A stretch of DNA of 64,000 nt from Candidatus Colinaster equi (GCA_018064425.1 JAGHVF010000002.1:62001-126000), one strand, 5' to 3'. Shown: positions 1 to 9,993, counted from the first letter of the stretch. Numbers and translations: made by a program. The notes: a model not told the origin generated them from the sequence alone.

Positions 1-2
1 AT

Positions 3-1010
3 ATGGAGATAAGAGACAGTAAATGGCTTTGCAAGATGTTGAGATATGCCGGTCAGGATCATGTCGGAGCTGTCGGCGCAAAATTGTTGTATCCTGACAG
101 TAAAATGATTCAGCATGTCGGAATAACCAATTTGAGATTGGGACCTGTTCATAAGCTTCAGTATAAGGAAGACAATCACGTATATTATGACCACGTCAAT
201 GATGTTGATCGTAATGTGCTTGGCGTAACAGGCGCGTGTCTGATGATTAGAAAGACTGTATTCGATGATATCGGTGGCTTTGATGAAGATTTTGCCGTTG
301 CATTCAATGATGTAGACTTGTGCTATGCATTGTATGAGGCGGGTTATCATAATGTTGTTGTTAATACAACACATTTGTGGCATTATGAATCGCTCAGCCG
401 CGGAGATGATGAGTCAAAGGAAAAACTTGAGAGACTGATGTCGGAGCGTGTGCGATTATATGAGAAGCATCCGAATTTATATGCAATAGATCCGTATTAT
501 CATGACTATCTAACAAACGATATACTGGACAGTAATTATTCATATGCTTATGAATATGATGATGCTGTCACAAGACATATAAAAGTCACACCCAAAAAGA
601 TTGGTTATACAATTAAGGATGAATGGTATAATGAGTGCTTGATTATCAGTCTTGAACAGTGTGGCACATTGGAGTATTGGCTAGGTCCCAAGAAAGCAAA
701 ACAAAGTGATAAGGATAAGATATATATCGGTGGGTATTCGTTTGTAGCGGGAAGCGATAATGCATGCTTTGATTTCAAGATTCTGCTAAAGGGAGCTGAC
801 GGTATATATGAACTGCCGGCCAATAAGTTGTACAGACCGGATTTGGAGATTAACCTTGATGTGGAAGAGAATGCTGCATTGTGCGGATTTTCACTTATGC
901 CGGAAACGGATAAACTGCCTAAAGGAGATTATCAGGTGGGAGTTATTGCAAGAGGTAAAGCATCCAGACTTGTACTTTGTAGATTTACGGGAAGATATTT
1001 GCATTTGTAA
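3..1010 (+). CDS. Family 2 glycosyltransferase, C-terminal part (cut by window start)
   Basis: The frame is open to the left edge, so this is the 3' end of a longer gene and the ATG at position 3 is internal. The first ~170 residues match the acceptor half of the second GT2 domain of the next gene: VGAVGAKLLYPD, then VTGACLMIRK, FNDVDLCYAL and HYESLSRG. The nucleotide-sugar binding half would lie upstream. Residues ~190-335 form an extra C-terminal domain, probably a beta-rich accessory module (inference). The 20-nt gap to the next glycosyltransferase and the shared family point to one operon building a surface polysaccharide. Sugar and linkage cannot be read from the sequence. Confidence 0.85.
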   Translation: MEIRDSKWLCKMLRYAGQDHVGAVGAKLLYPDSKMIQHVGITNLRLGPVHKLQYKEDNHVYYDHVNDVDRNVLGVTGACLMIRKTVFDDIGGFDEDFAVAFNDVDLCYALYEAGYHNVVVNTTHLWHYESLSRGDDESKEKLERLMSERVRLYEKHPNLYAIDPYYHDYLTNDILDSNYSYAYEYDDAVTRHIKVTPKKIGYTIKDEWYNECLIISLEQCGTLEYWLGPKKAKQSDKDKIYIGGYSFVAGSDNACFDFKILLKGADGIYELPANKLYRPDLEINLDVEENAALCGFSLMPETDKLPKGDYQVGVIARGKASRLVLCRFTGRYLHL

Positions 1011-1030
1011 TGTGAGAATGAGGTAATACT

Positions 1031-2983
1031 ATGGGCGACGATTATCGCAAGATGTATGAAGATGAACAGAAGAAATGTGCCGAATACATTGCAAAAGTGG
1101 CAAAGCTTGAAGAAGAGAATGCCATGTTACAATTTCGACTGGACAGAATTCATAACAATCCTTTGTGGAAATGCACCAAAGGCATCAGAGATATGATGTT
1201 AAAGAGCGCTAAGTTAAAAAAGCGTATTCGCAATCTCGGCGGACCGAGAGGTTTTTATGATAAGGTGCTGTACAAGATACGTGAAAGCAAGGCAAAGAAA
1301 AGTTACGGAACGGCCAGTTTTCCCGATGCTTCAAGACGTGCAAATGAAAGCGGGCAGGTATTTGAGCAGATGCCGCTAATCAGTATTCTTGTACCGTTAT
1401 ATAATACTCCGAAGGAATTTCTGAAGGAGATGATCGATTCTGTATTGTGGCAGACATATGGCAATTGGGAGTTGTGCCTGGCGGACGGTTCGGATGATGA
1501 ACATGCTTATGTTGGTGAGTATTGCAAAGATATAAGCGATAAAGATGCGCGTGTCAAATACATGAAACTGACCGAGAACAAAGGTATATCCGGCAATACG
1601 AATGAATGCTACAAAATGGCAAGCGGTACATTTATCGGATTGTTTGACCATGATGACATTCTGCATCCTTCAGTTCTCTATGAGTATGTCAAGGTGATTA
1701 ATGAGAAGAATGCGGATTATTTGTATTGTGATGAGACGACTTTCCATCGTGGTGATATAAACAAGATGATCACCATGCATTTTAAGCCGGATTATGCAAT
1801 AGATAATTTGCGTGCAAACAATTATATATGCCATTTCAGCTGCTTTAAAAAGGAGCTGCTCAATGACATGGAATTGTTTAGGAGTGAATTTGACGGCAGC
1901 CAGGATCATGATATGATATTACGTCTTACGGATAAGGCTAAGAATGTTGTTCATGTGCCGAAACTTTTGTATTATTGGCGTTCTCATGCGGGAAGTGTGG
2001 CAAGTGATATTAACGCCAAAAGCTATGCTATCGATGCTGCCAAGAATGCTGTGGCCGATCATCTTAGAACGCACGGTTTTAAGAATTTCACCATTACAAG
2101 TACAAGAGCCTTTGAGACGATATTCAAAATATCGTATGAGATTTTCTCTCGTCCAAAGGTATCGATTATTATAGCCAATAAGGATCATAAGGAAGATCTT
2201 AAGCGTTGTATAGATTCTATTACGGAGCGTACAACGTATGACAATTATGAGATTGTTATAGTTGAGAATAATTCTGTTACTACTGAAATATTTGATTATT
2301 ATAAGGAAATCGAGAGCAAGAAGATTAAGATAGTCAAATATGAAGGTGAGTTTAATTACTCTAAGGTTAACAATTTGGGAGTTAATTATGCAGATGGTGA
2401 ATATATTATTCTGCTTAACAATGATACTCAGGTAATTACGGTTAACTGGATTGAAGAAATGCTTATGTATGCACAGCGCAAGGATGTCGGCGCTGTCGGA
2501 GCAAAGCTGTATTATCCGGATAAAACAATTCAGCATGCAGGTGTTGTAATCGGTTTGGGTGCACACAGAACTGCAGGACATACTCATTACGGTAAGTCAT
2601 ATGAGAATCTCGGATATATGGGCAGGTTATGTTATGCACAGAATGTATCTGCGGTAACGGGTGCATGTTTGATGGTTAAGAAACATTTGTATTCGCAGCT
2701 CTGCGGACTTGATGAGAATTTTGAAATATCGCTTAATGATGTTGATTTTTGTCTGAGATTGCGTGCAAAGGGTTATCTTAATGTGTTTACTCCTTTTGCG
2801 GAGCTTTATCATTACGAATCAATCAGCAGGGGCTTGGATAATAGCGGAGCCAACGCTGAAAGATATAATAAGGAATCTGAGAAATTCAGAACAAAATGGG
2901 CGGCCGTTTTAGAGGCGGGTGACCCGTACTATAATCCAAACTTCACATTGGATCGAAGTGATTATTCAGTTAAAATAGTTTGA
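1031..2983 (+). CDS. Two-domain family 2 glycosyltransferase (rhamnan/O-antigen type)
   Basis: 650 residues. The start ATG has an upstream GAGGT. Residues ~1-45 form a charged, probably coiled-coil segment. GT-A domain 1 begins at ~115 (ISILVPLYNTPKEF) and has its metal-binding DHDD at 206-209. GT-A domain 2 begins at ~373 (VSIIIANKDHKED) and carries LLNNDTQ, the AVTGACLMVKK stretch and a HYESISRG motif. Tandem GT2 proteins of this kind make rhamnan, teichoic-type or O-antigen chains at the inner membrane face, each domain often adding one linkage. It lies between another glycosyltransferase and a phosphoglucomutase. The donor sugar is unknown; the GT2 assignment is firm. Confidence 0.92.
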   Translation: MGDDYRKMYEDEQKKCAEYIAKVAKLEEENAMLQFRLDRIHNNPLWKCTKGIRDMMLKSAKLKKRIRNLGGPRGFYDKVLYKIRESKAKKSYGTASFPDASRRANESGQVFEQMPLISILVPLYNTPKEFLKEMIDSVLWQTYGNWELCLADGSDDEHAYVGEYCKDISDKDARVKYMKLTENKGISGNTNECYKMASGTFIGLFDHDDILHPSVLYEYVKVINEKNADYLYCDETTFHRGDINKMITMHFKPDYAIDNLRANNYICHFSCFKKELLNDMELFRSEFDGSQDHDMILRLTDKAKNVVHVPKLLYYWRSHAGSVASDINAKSYAIDAAKNAVADHLRTHGFKNFTITSTRAFETIFKISYEIFSRPKVSIIIANKDHKEDLKRCIDSITERTTYDNYEIVIVENNSVTTEIFDYYKEIESKKIKIVKYEGEFNYSKVNNLGVNYADGEYIILLNNDTQVITVNWIEEMLMYAQRKDVGAVGAKLYYPDKTIQHAGVVIGLGAHRTAGHTHYGKSYENLGYMGRLCYAQNVSAVTGACLMVKKHLYSQLCGLDENFEISLNDVDFCLRLRAKGYLNVFTPFAELYHYESISRGLDNSGANAERYNKESEKFRTKWAAVLEAGDPYYNPNFTLDRSDYSVKIV

Positions 2984-3028
2984 TGGGTACAGACTTAAAC
3001 ATTATGAAAAACAGGAGGAAGAAAGAAA

Positions 3029-4750
3029 ATGAGTTACATGGATGATTACAAGTTTTGGTTGGAGGATGCATATTTTGATGATGCCACCAAAAAGGAACTT
3101 AAAGAAATTGCAGATAATGAAGCAGAGATTGAGGATAGATTCTACAAGGAACTTGAATTCGGTACAGGTGGTTTGCGTGGTGTAATCGGAGCAGGAACCA
3201 ACAGAATGAATGTATACACTGTAAGAAAAGCCACTCAGGGATTGGCTAATTATATTGTTAAGCAGAATGGACAGAAAAAGGGTGTTGCAATTGCATACGA
3301 TTCAAGATTTATGAGTCCCGAATTTGCTGATGAAGCAGCACTTTGTTTGGCAGCCAACGGTATTAAGGCTTATGTGTTTGATGAACTTCGCCCTACACCG
3401 GAGCTTAGCTTTGCACTTAGAACATTGGGATGTATATCAGGTATTGTTGTAACAGCCAGCCATAATCCGCCGGAATATAACGGTTATAAAGTATATTGGG
3501 AGGACGGCGCACAGGTTACAGCTCCTAAGGATAAAGAGATTATCACAGAGGTTAAGGCAGTAACCGATTATCATACAGTTAAGACTATGCCAAAGGAAGA
3601 AGCTATAGCTGCCGGCTTGTATGAAGTAATAGGTGAGGCTATTGATGATAAGTATATGGCTGAGCTTAAGAAACAGATTATTCATCCGGAAATCATCACA
3701 AAGATGGCTGAGGATATTAAGATTGTATATACACCTTTCCATGGTACAGGTAATAAGCCGGTCAGAAGAATACTTAAAGAGCTTGGTTTTAAGAATGTAT
3801 ATGTTGTACCTGAGCAGGAACTTCCGGATCCGAAATTTACTACTTTGGAATATCCTAATCCTGAAGATCCAAAGGCATTTACTCTTGCACTTAAGCTTGC
3901 AAAAGAAAAGAATGCCGATATAGTACTTGCAACAGACCCGGATGCCGACAGACTGGGAATATATGCTCTCGATACAAAGAGTGGTGAATATGTGCCGTTT
4001 ACAGGTAATATGTCAGGTATGCTTATTGCCGATTACATCTTAAGAGAGCGTAAGGCTACAGGTACCATGCCTGTTAATCCTGCTCTTGTTAAGACAATTG
4101 TTACTACCAATATGGCAGATCCTATTGCTGAGAAATATGGTGTTAAATTAATAGAGGTTTTGACAGGATTCAAGTATATCGGTGAACAGATTAAATTCTT
4201 CGAGCAGACAGGAAGCAATAACTATGTATTCGGTCTTGAGGAATCATACGGATGCTTGGCAGGTACTCATGCAAGAGATAAGGATGCGGTTGTTGCAGTT
4301 ATGTGTTTGTGTGAAGTTGCAGCTTGGTGCAAGGCAAACGGAAAAACTGTTTGGGACAGAATGCTTGAAATGTACGAAGAGTACGGATATTTCAAGGAAG
4401 ATCTCTATACTATTACATTAAAAGGCATTGACGGAAGCAAACAGATACAGGCAATTATGGATAAGCTTCGTGCTAATCCGCCTAAGGCTTTCGGAGATCT
4501 TAAGGTCATTGCCATGAGAGATTATGACAAGGATGTTGTGACTGATATTGCAACAGGCGCTACAACACCTACAGGACTTCCAAAGAGCAATGTTCTCTAT
4601 TTTGAATTGACAAATGATTCTTGGTGCTGTGCACGTCCATCCGGTACAGAGCCAAAGATTAAGTTCTATATGGGTGTTAAGGGTACAAGCCTTGAAGATG
4701 CAAAGGCAAAGAATGAACAGTTGACTAATGAGTTAAAAGCCCTTATTTAA
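3029..4750 (+). CDS. pgcA: Phospho-sugar mutase (alpha-phosphoglucomutase/phosphomannomutase)
   Basis: 573 residues, the usual size for PgcA-type mutases. An AGGAGG-like site lies 5-10 nt upstream of the ATG. All four landmarks are present: the phosphoserine loop TASHNPP with Ser144, the metal loop DPDADR, the sugar-binding loop GLEESYG and the phosphate-binding loop RPSGTEPKIKF near the C-terminus. It interconverts glucose-6-P and glucose-1-P (or the mannose equivalents), feeding nucleotide-sugar synthesis for the surrounding glycosyltransferases. The gene sits 45 nt after a glycosyltransferase and is followed by a perfect hairpin. Glucose versus mannose preference cannot be settled from sequence alone; the gene symbol assumes the Bacillus PgcA type. 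Confidence 0.9.
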   Translation: MSYMDDYKFWLEDAYFDDATKKELKEIADNEAEIEDRFYKELEFGTGGLRGVIGAGTNRMNVYTVRKATQGLANYIVKQNGQKKGVAIAYDSRFMSPEFADEAALCLAANGIKAYVFDELRPTPELSFALRTLGCISGIVVTASHNPPEYNGYKVYWEDGAQVTAPKDKEIITEVKAVTDYHTVKTMPKEEAIAAGLYEVIGEAIDDKYMAELKKQIIHPEIITKMAEDIKIVYTPFHGTGNKPVRRILKELGFKNVYVVPEQELPDPKFTTLEYPNPEDPKAFTLALKLAKEKNADIVLATDPDADRLGIYALDTKSGEYVPFTGNMSGMLIADYILRERKATGTMPVNPALVKTIVTTNMADPIAEKYGVKLIEVLTGFKYIGEQIKFFEQTGSNNYVFGLEESYGCLAGTHARDKDAVVAVMCLCEVAAWCKANGKTVWDRMLEMYEEYGYFKEDLYTITLKGIDGSKQIQAIMDKLRANPPKAFGDLKVIAMRDYDKDVVTDIATGATTPTGLPKSNVLYFELTNDSWCCARPSGTEPKIKFYMGVKGTSLEDAKAKNEQLTNELKALI

Positions 4751-4764
4751 AAGATTTTGCAGTG

Positions 4765-4798
4765 AATGGTTAGACGTCTGCGGTGACGTCTAACCATT
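4765..4798 (+). terminator. Perfect 14-bp hairpin after the mutase gene
   Basis: AATGGTTAGACGTC is followed by a 6-nt loop and its exact complement. No T-run follows on the plus strand, so it is either a weak terminator or an RNA-stabilising 3' hairpin separating the mutase from the next glycosyltransferase. Confidence 0.55.
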
Positions 4799-4840
4799 GT
4801 ATCGTGAAACTACGGATAATATGATTGGGAAGTATACAGG

Positions 4841-6334
4841 ATGTTAGGTAGTATTAAAAAGGCATATCATTATATGCAGCACAATGGAATAGAGGATACT
4901 TTCTATGCATCAATGGAGCGTTTGAGCAACAAAGAGGCATATAGTTATCAGCCTGTTACTGAGGAAGCAAAGAAGAATCAAAGGAAGTATAAATTCAAAA
5001 TTGACATTTTATACAGTATATTGGTTCCGACATACGAGACAAAAGAAGTTTTCCTTAGAGAGATGATAGAGTCTGTGTTGAATCAGACATATGGCAAATT
5101 GGAACTTATTATTGCCGATGCTTCCAAATCAGATGCGGTGTCACGTGTTGTAAGCGAATATAAAGATGCAAGAATAAAATATACGCATCTTAATGAGAAT
5201 AGCGGAATCAGTGCTAATACCAACGAAGCACTTAGAATGGCAACGGGTGATTATATCGGATTGTTAGATCACGATGATGTTCTCACTCCGGATGCTTTAT
5301 ATGAATGCACATACAAGATAGCCGCCGGTGTGGAAAACGGACTGGATTATGTATTTGTGTATTCCAATGAAGATAAATGTAATACGGCAGGTAACGAATT
5401 CTTTGAACCGCACTATAAACCGGAATTCGATATTGATTTGCTTATGTCCAACAATTATATTTGTCATTTTCTTGTTATGAGAAGTGATGTTATGCATAAG
5501 TTGATGTTTAGACCTGATTATGACGGCGCGCAGGATCACGATCTTGTGCTTAGAGCTTATGCTGTTACGCATGAGATGTCATCCGATAAGGTGCAGGCAT
5601 ATGGACATGTGGCAAAAGTGCTGTATCATTGGCGCTGTCATGAGAACAGTACGGCGTCCAATCCTATGAGCAAACAGTATGCGTATGATGCGGGACTTCG
5701 AGCTGTGACGGACTTTTTGAAGACACAGAATATTGCGGCAAAAGTTACTCACACCAAACATAACGGATTCTATAGAGTCGAATATGAGGATAATTATGTA
5801 TATCCTGCGGGAAGTAAACAGGAAAAGATTATGAATGAGTATACCGCCACATGCAGAGGTGCTCTTGCATATCGTACATTCTTAAACAGATATGATATCG
5901 GAGCAATTGGCGGACCGATAGTACAGAAGAATAAGATAACGGGTGGTATCATTGATAGCACCAAGACCTGTACTTATGAAGGAATGAATGTACATTACAG
6001 CGGATATATGCATAGAGCGGTATTGCAGCAGAAGGCTATGGCTGTTGATGTTCGTAATATGCTGCTTGCGGAGCAAATGTTGGGTTGCCTGAAAGAAATT
6101 ACCTGTGCGGAGAAATACGGATATTTATTTAATCAGGAATTAATTACAGAGTTGTTTGCACTTAACGAGGCCGGCAAACTCAATGTGCCGTATATTGATG
6201 TATCTGAGCTGTTAAGTGATGTTAAATATGAGAACAACGACTATCTCAAGGCAAGCGTGGAACTGTGTATGGCAGTAAATATGGAAGGCTATGTAATATA
6301 TTATGAGCCGGAATGCCTTATTACGGAGGAATGA
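4841..6334 (+). CDS. Family 2 glycosyltransferase with a degenerate second domain
   Basis: 497 residues. Residues ~55-290 are a complete GT-A domain: SILVPTYETKEVF, ADASKSD, GLLDHDDVLTPDAL with the metal-binding DHDD, and the QDHDLVLRAY stretch seen in the neighbouring two-domain enzyme. The remaining ~170 residues align, weakly but in order, with the acceptor half of that enzyme's second domain (DIGAIGGPIVQKN against DVGAVGAKLYYPD). The nucleotide-binding start and the NND metal motif are missing, so this part is probably non-catalytic. An upstream ATG at 4821 hits a stop after eight codons, so 4841 is the start. The stop overlaps the next start (ATGA). Donor unknown. Confidence 0.88.
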   Translation: MLGSIKKAYHYMQHNGIEDTFYASMERLSNKEAYSYQPVTEEAKKNQRKYKFKIDILYSILVPTYETKEVFLREMIESVLNQTYGKLELIIADASKSDAVSRVVSEYKDARIKYTHLNENSGISANTNEALRMATGDYIGLLDHDDVLTPDALYECTYKIAAGVENGLDYVFVYSNEDKCNTAGNEFFEPHYKPEFDIDLLMSNNYICHFLVMRSDVMHKLMFRPDYDGAQDHDLVLRAYAVTHEMSSDKVQAYGHVAKVLYHWRCHENSTASNPMSKQYAYDAGLRAVTDFLKTQNIAAKVTHTKHNGFYRVEYEDNYVYPAGSKQEKIMNEYTATCRGALAYRTFLNRYDIGAIGGPIVQKNKITGGIIDSTKTCTYEGMNVHYSGYMHRAVLQQKAMAVDVRNMLLAEQMLGCLKEITCAEKYGYLFNQELITELFALNEAGKLNVPYIDVSELLSDVKYENNDYLKASVELCMAVNMEGYVIYYEPECLITEE

Positions 6335-7299
6335 TGAAGACAACTGTTGTTATTCCCAATTACAACGGAATAGAGTATATTAAGCCATGTCTTGAGTCAT
6401 TATATGCCTGCAAAGGTGAGCCTTTTGATATTATTGTGGTTGATGATGCATCGACAGATGACAGTGTTGCTTATTTGCAGACTCAGACAGATAAGATTAC
6501 ATTGTTGACATCTGATGCTAACAGTGGCTTTGCCGCAAGTGTTAATCGAGGCATAGAGGCCGCCACGACTCAGACAGTGATACTTCTTAATAATGATACA
6601 ACCGTTGAACCTGATTTTGTTACTGCTATGGTTAAGGCTGTTGAAAATGAACGTGTTTTCAGTGCTTCGGCTAAGATGGTAGATATGCATAGGCCGGAAT
6701 ATATCGACGGTGCCGGCGATTTTTATTGTGCGCTTGGTTGGGCATTCGCATATGGTAAAGGAAAGAAAACGAAGGAATTCGGACTTAAGGAAAGAAAGAT
6801 TTTTTCATCATGCGGCGGCGCGGCAATCTATAAAAAGAGTATTCTTGAAAAAATAGGATTGTTTGATGAAGCGCATTTTGCTTATCTTGAAGATGTTGAT
6901 TTGGGATATCGTGCTGCGATTGAAGGATATAAAAATGTGTATACACCACAAGCTGTGTGCTATCATGCGGGAAGTGCCAGCAGCGGTTCGAGATATAATG
7001 AGTTCAAGATAAATTTATCATCGAGAAACAGCATATTTCTTATATACAAGAACATGCCGTTTTTGCAGTTTTTGTTGAATTTGCCGTTCATATTGCTCGG
7101 AATAATGATAAAAGCGGCATTTTTTGCCGTAAAAGGTTACGGAAAAATATATTTGCGAGGTGTGATACGCGGCATTTTGATGTGTCTGAATATGGATACG
7201 CGTTCACACAAAGTAAGATTCAGATGGCGTAATCTCGGTAATTATGTGGTGATACAATTCGAATTGTGGATTAACCTATTTAGAAGACTGGTTGGATAG
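6334..7299 (+). CDS. Family 2 glycosyltransferase, membrane associated
   Basis: 321 residues from the ATG at 6334. The GGAGG at 6325 fits this start better than ATGs at 6313 or 6331. The GT-A domain shows TVVIPNYNG, VVDDASTDDS, the ILLNNDTT metal motif, SSCGGAAIYKKS and FAYLEDVDLGYRA. A hydrophobic C-terminal segment (~230-265) probably anchors it to the inner membrane face. Rhamnosyltransferase-like enzymes such as WbbL share this layout. It is translationally coupled to the preceding glycosyltransferase and precedes the initiating sugar-phosphate transferase, so a role in the same surface polymer is likely. The specific sugar is not determined. Confidence 0.9.
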   Translation: MKTTVVIPNYNGIEYIKPCLESLYACKGEPFDIIVVDDASTDDSVAYLQTQTDKITLLTSDANSGFAASVNRGIEAATTQTVILLNNDTTVEPDFVTAMVKAVENERVFSASAKMVDMHRPEYIDGAGDFYCALGWAFAYGKGKKTKEFGLKERKIFSSCGGAAIYKKSILEKIGLFDEAHFAYLEDVDLGYRAAIEGYKNVYTPQAVCYHAGSASSGSRYNEFKINLSSRNSIFLIYKNMPFLQFLLNLPFILLGIMIKAAFFAVKGYGKIYLRGVIRGILMCLNMDTRSHKVRFRWRNLGNYVVIQFELWINLFRRLVG

Positions 7300-7333
7300 A
7301 ATGTTATATTTGTATTGTGTGAATCCATATATA

Positions 7334-7364
7334 TTGTATAAACTTGCCAAAATCGGCATATACT
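7334..7364 (+). promoter_or_regulatory. Weak candidate promoter for the sugar-phosphate transferase
   Basis: TTGTAT and TATACT are 19 bp apart in the 102-nt gap between two same-strand genes. The spacing is longer than ideal, so the call is tentative. Confidence 0.3.
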
Positions 7365-7401
7365 GATATTATATCTAGTAGTTTGAAGTGGAAGTAAAGC
7401 T

Positions 7402-8805
7402 ATGATTAAAGACAATCAGAAATACTTTAACAGGCTGCATGTATTGCTTGATGCAATAGTTGTGGCTGCCTCATACATATTGTCTTGGTTTTTGAAGTTT
7501 GAAGGACCTTTTGCAGATAAAACTGCCGGTGCATATACTATGCAGTTTTATTTTTCTGCGCTTTATTTTCTTATTCCGGGCTATCTTATTGTATTCTATA
7601 TCAATAAGATGTATACTCCGAAACGTACGCAGAAAATAGAGAGCGAGCTTGCCAGAATATTATCTTCCAATGTTTTTGGAGCATTAATGTTTTTGGTTGC
7701 TATAGCCGTATTCAAATTGAGCGATTTTTCGCGAGGATTGATCGGACTATTTTTTGTGGTAAATGTTATATTACAGCTTCTGGAGAAGAGTCTGATAAGG
7801 TCTACACTAAGACATTTTCGCTCAAAGGGCTATAATATGAAATATGTGTTGCTTGTCGGTTATTCGAGGGCAGCAGAGGAATATATCAATCGTATCAATT
7901 CCAATCCTCAATGGGGATATGTGGTACGAGGTATTTTGGATGACACGGTACCGAGAGGTACAATGTACAAGGGCGTTAAAGTTATCGGTAAGATTGATAA
8001 TCTCGATATTATTTTGCCAATCAGCCAATTGGACGAGATAGCGGTAACGCTTGCACTTGCCGATTATGACAGATTGGAAGAATTGGTGGGATTGTGTGAG
8101 AAATCCGGTGTACATACCAAGTTTATCCCGGATTATAACAGCTTAATTCCCAATAAACCGTATACTGAAGATTTGAACGGTTTACCTGTTATTAACATCA
8201 GATATGTACCGCTTAGTAATACCTTTAATGCGATATTCAAGCGTTTGGTTGATATAGTAGGTTCGTTGTGCGGTATTATCGTCTTATCGCCGTTTTTACT
8301 TGTGGTTGCTATTATTGTTAAGTGCACAAGCAAGGGACCGATTATTTATAAGCAGGAGCGAGTAGGACTCCATAATAAATCTTTCAAAATGTACAAATTC
8401 CGTACGATGTACGTACAGACGGAAGCTGAAGAGAAGAAAGGTTGGACTACAAAGGACGATCCGAGAGTTACAAAGGCCGGAAAAGTATTCAGAAGAACAA
8501 GTATTGACGAATTGCCACAGTTGTTTAACATACTTAAGGGCGATATGAGCATCGTTGGTCCGCGTCCTGAGAGACCTCAGTTTGTCGAGAAATTCCGTGA
8601 AGAGGTGCCGAGGTATATGATTAAACATCAGGTACGTCCGGGACTTACGGGATGGGCACAGATAAACGGTTACAGAGGTGATACATCTATTCGCAAACGA
8701 ATAGATTATGACATATATTACATTGAGAATTGGTCAATGGGCTTTGACTTCAAGATTATGTTTTTGACCATATTCAAGGGATTCATCAATGAGAATGCCT
8801 ATTAA
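7402..8805 (+). CDS. Undecaprenyl-phosphate sugar phosphotransferase
   Basis: 467 residues, the normal length of WbaP/WcaJ-type polyisoprenyl-phosphate hexose-1-phosphate transferases. Four to five membrane helices occupy ~10-135, then a Rossmann-like domain (VLLVGYSRAAEEY at ~150), then the bacterial sugar transferase domain from ~275: KRLVDIVGSL, the re-entrant hydrophobic helix, KQERVG, YKFRTM, RRTSIDELPQLFNIL, MSIVGPRPERP and PGLTGWAQINGYRG. It loads the first sugar-1-phosphate (often glucose or galactose) onto undecaprenyl phosphate and so starts repeat-unit assembly. It marks the locus as lipid-linked polysaccharide synthesis. The sugar is not determined. Confidence 0.93.
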   Translation: MIKDNQKYFNRLHVLLDAIVVAASYILSWFLKFEGPFADKTAGAYTMQFYFSALYFLIPGYLIVFYINKMYTPKRTQKIESELARILSSNVFGALMFLVAIAVFKLSDFSRGLIGLFFVVNVILQLLEKSLIRSTLRHFRSKGYNMKYVLLVGYSRAAEEYINRINSNPQWGYVVRGILDDTVPRGTMYKGVKVIGKIDNLDIILPISQLDEIAVTLALADYDRLEELVGLCEKSGVHTKFIPDYNSLIPNKPYTEDLNGLPVINIRYVPLSNTFNAIFKRLVDIVGSLCGIIVLSPFLLVVAIIVKCTSKGPIIYKQERVGLHNKSFKMYKFRTMYVQTEAEEKKGWTTKDDPRVTKAGKVFRRTSIDELPQLFNILKGDMSIVGPRPERPQFVEKFREEVPRYMIKHQVRPGLTGWAQINGYRGDTSIRKRIDYDIYYIENWSMGFDFKIMFLTIFKGFINENAY

Positions 8806-8836
8806 ATAAATTAAAAGAAAAACGGAGAGTATGATA

Positions 8837-9979
8837 ATGGCTACAAGATCACAATCACCACGTCGTGATGGTGCTTCAAGATCAACAAGAAGCGAAGCGG
8901 CAAAGAGACAGGCAGCCGCAAGAAGAAGAGCACAAAAGAAGAGAAAACGTATTATTCTCTTTACGGTGGAAATAGTACTGCTCGTAGTAGTTGTTGCCGT
9001 AGGATTTATGTTGTTCAAGGGTACAAAGATTCAGAAGGTTAAGATTAACGAGGAAGATATCGTAATCAACGAGAATGTTGAAGCTAATGAATCGATGAAG
9101 GGATACAGAAATATCGCATTGTTCGGTGTGGATGCCCGAGATAAGTCACTTGGTAAGGGTAATCGTTCCGATACAATCATTATTGCCTCAATTAACGAAG
9201 ATACAGGTGATATAAGATTATGTTCGGTATTCCGTGATACATACCTTAATCTTGGTAACGATTCATACAGTAAGTGTAATGCGGCATATGCGAAGGGTGG
9301 TCCGGAGCAGGCCATTAATATGTTGAATATGAATCTTGATTTGAATATTACAGACTATGTAACGGTTGGTTTTACAGGTCTTGAGAAGGTAATAGATGAG
9401 ATTGGCGGCGTGTCTATCGATGTTGCCGAGGATGAGATAGCTCATCTTAACAATTATCAGATCAGTATGGTTGGAAAATCTGATGATAATGAGCATTTCT
9501 ATGCAACCGAAGGAAAAGATTATACCGCAGTAACACAGTCCGGTAAGCAGAAATTGAACGGACTTCAGGCAACAGCATATTGCCGTATTCGATATGTAGG
9601 TAGTGATTTCCAGAGAGCTGAGAGACAAAGAACTGTATTGCAGGAAGTTATGAATACTGCGAAGGAAGTGAGTCCTGCCAAACTTGAGAAGGTTCTTGAC
9701 GAGGTTCTTCCTTATGTTTCGACATCACTTGATGTTGATGAGATGGTATCAATGCTCGGACAGGTAAGCAAATACAATATTACAGCCAGCGACGGATTCC
9801 CGTTTGAGAGCAATCGTGCAACCGGAAAAGTCGGAAAAGCAGGTTCTTGTGTAATTCCTAATAATCTTGAGCAGAATGTTGTATTGCTTCAGCAATTCCT
9901 GTTTGATAACAATGCATATGTTCCATCGGCTCAGGTTTCTGAGTACAGTAAGAAGGTATCTGCCGATACAGGATATTAA
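8837..9979 (+). CDS. LytR-CpsA-Psr family wall polymer ligase
   Basis: 380 residues from ATG 8837, chosen because GGAGA at 8824 is 8 nt upstream; ATG 8831 is too close. A basic, Arg/Ala/Lys-rich cytoplasmic tail (1-34) precedes one membrane helix (~36-58). The extracellular LCP domain holds NIALFGVDARD, GNRSDTIIIASIN, SVFRDTYL, the CRIRYVGSDFQRAERQR stretch and a terminal Asn/Gln-rich end. LCP proteins move lipid-linked polymers onto peptidoglycan. Its place right after the initiating transferase and glycosyltransferases suggests it anchors this locus's polymer. An intrinsic terminator follows, closing the first operon segment. Confidence 0.92.
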   Translation: MATRSQSPRRDGASRSTRSEAAKRQAAARRRAQKKRKRIILFTVEIVLLVVVVAVGFMLFKGTKIQKVKINEEDIVINENVEANESMKGYRNIALFGVDARDKSLGKGNRSDTIIIASINEDTGDIRLCSVFRDTYLNLGNDSYSKCNAAYAKGGPEQAINMLNMNLDLNITDYVTVGFTGLEKVIDEIGGVSIDVAEDEIAHLNNYQISMVGKSDDNEHFYATEGKDYTAVTQSGKQKLNGLQATAYCRIRYVGSDFQRAERQRTVLQEVMNTAKEVSPAKLEKVLDEVLPYVSTSLDVDEMVSMLGQVSKYNITASDGFPFESNRATGKVGKAGSCVIPNNLEQNVVLLQQFLFDNNAYVPSAQVSEYSKKVSADTGY

Positions 9980-9993
9980 TTATAGCTTTTTGA

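Noticed and set aside
1919..2587. 222-codon minus-strand open frame in the two-domain glycosyltransferase
   Set aside because: Antisense to a clear GT2 gene with a normal ribosome site.
4765..4798. Perfect 14-bp hairpin as a classical rho-independent terminator
   Set aside because: No T-run follows; kept only as a weak terminator or stabilising hairpin.
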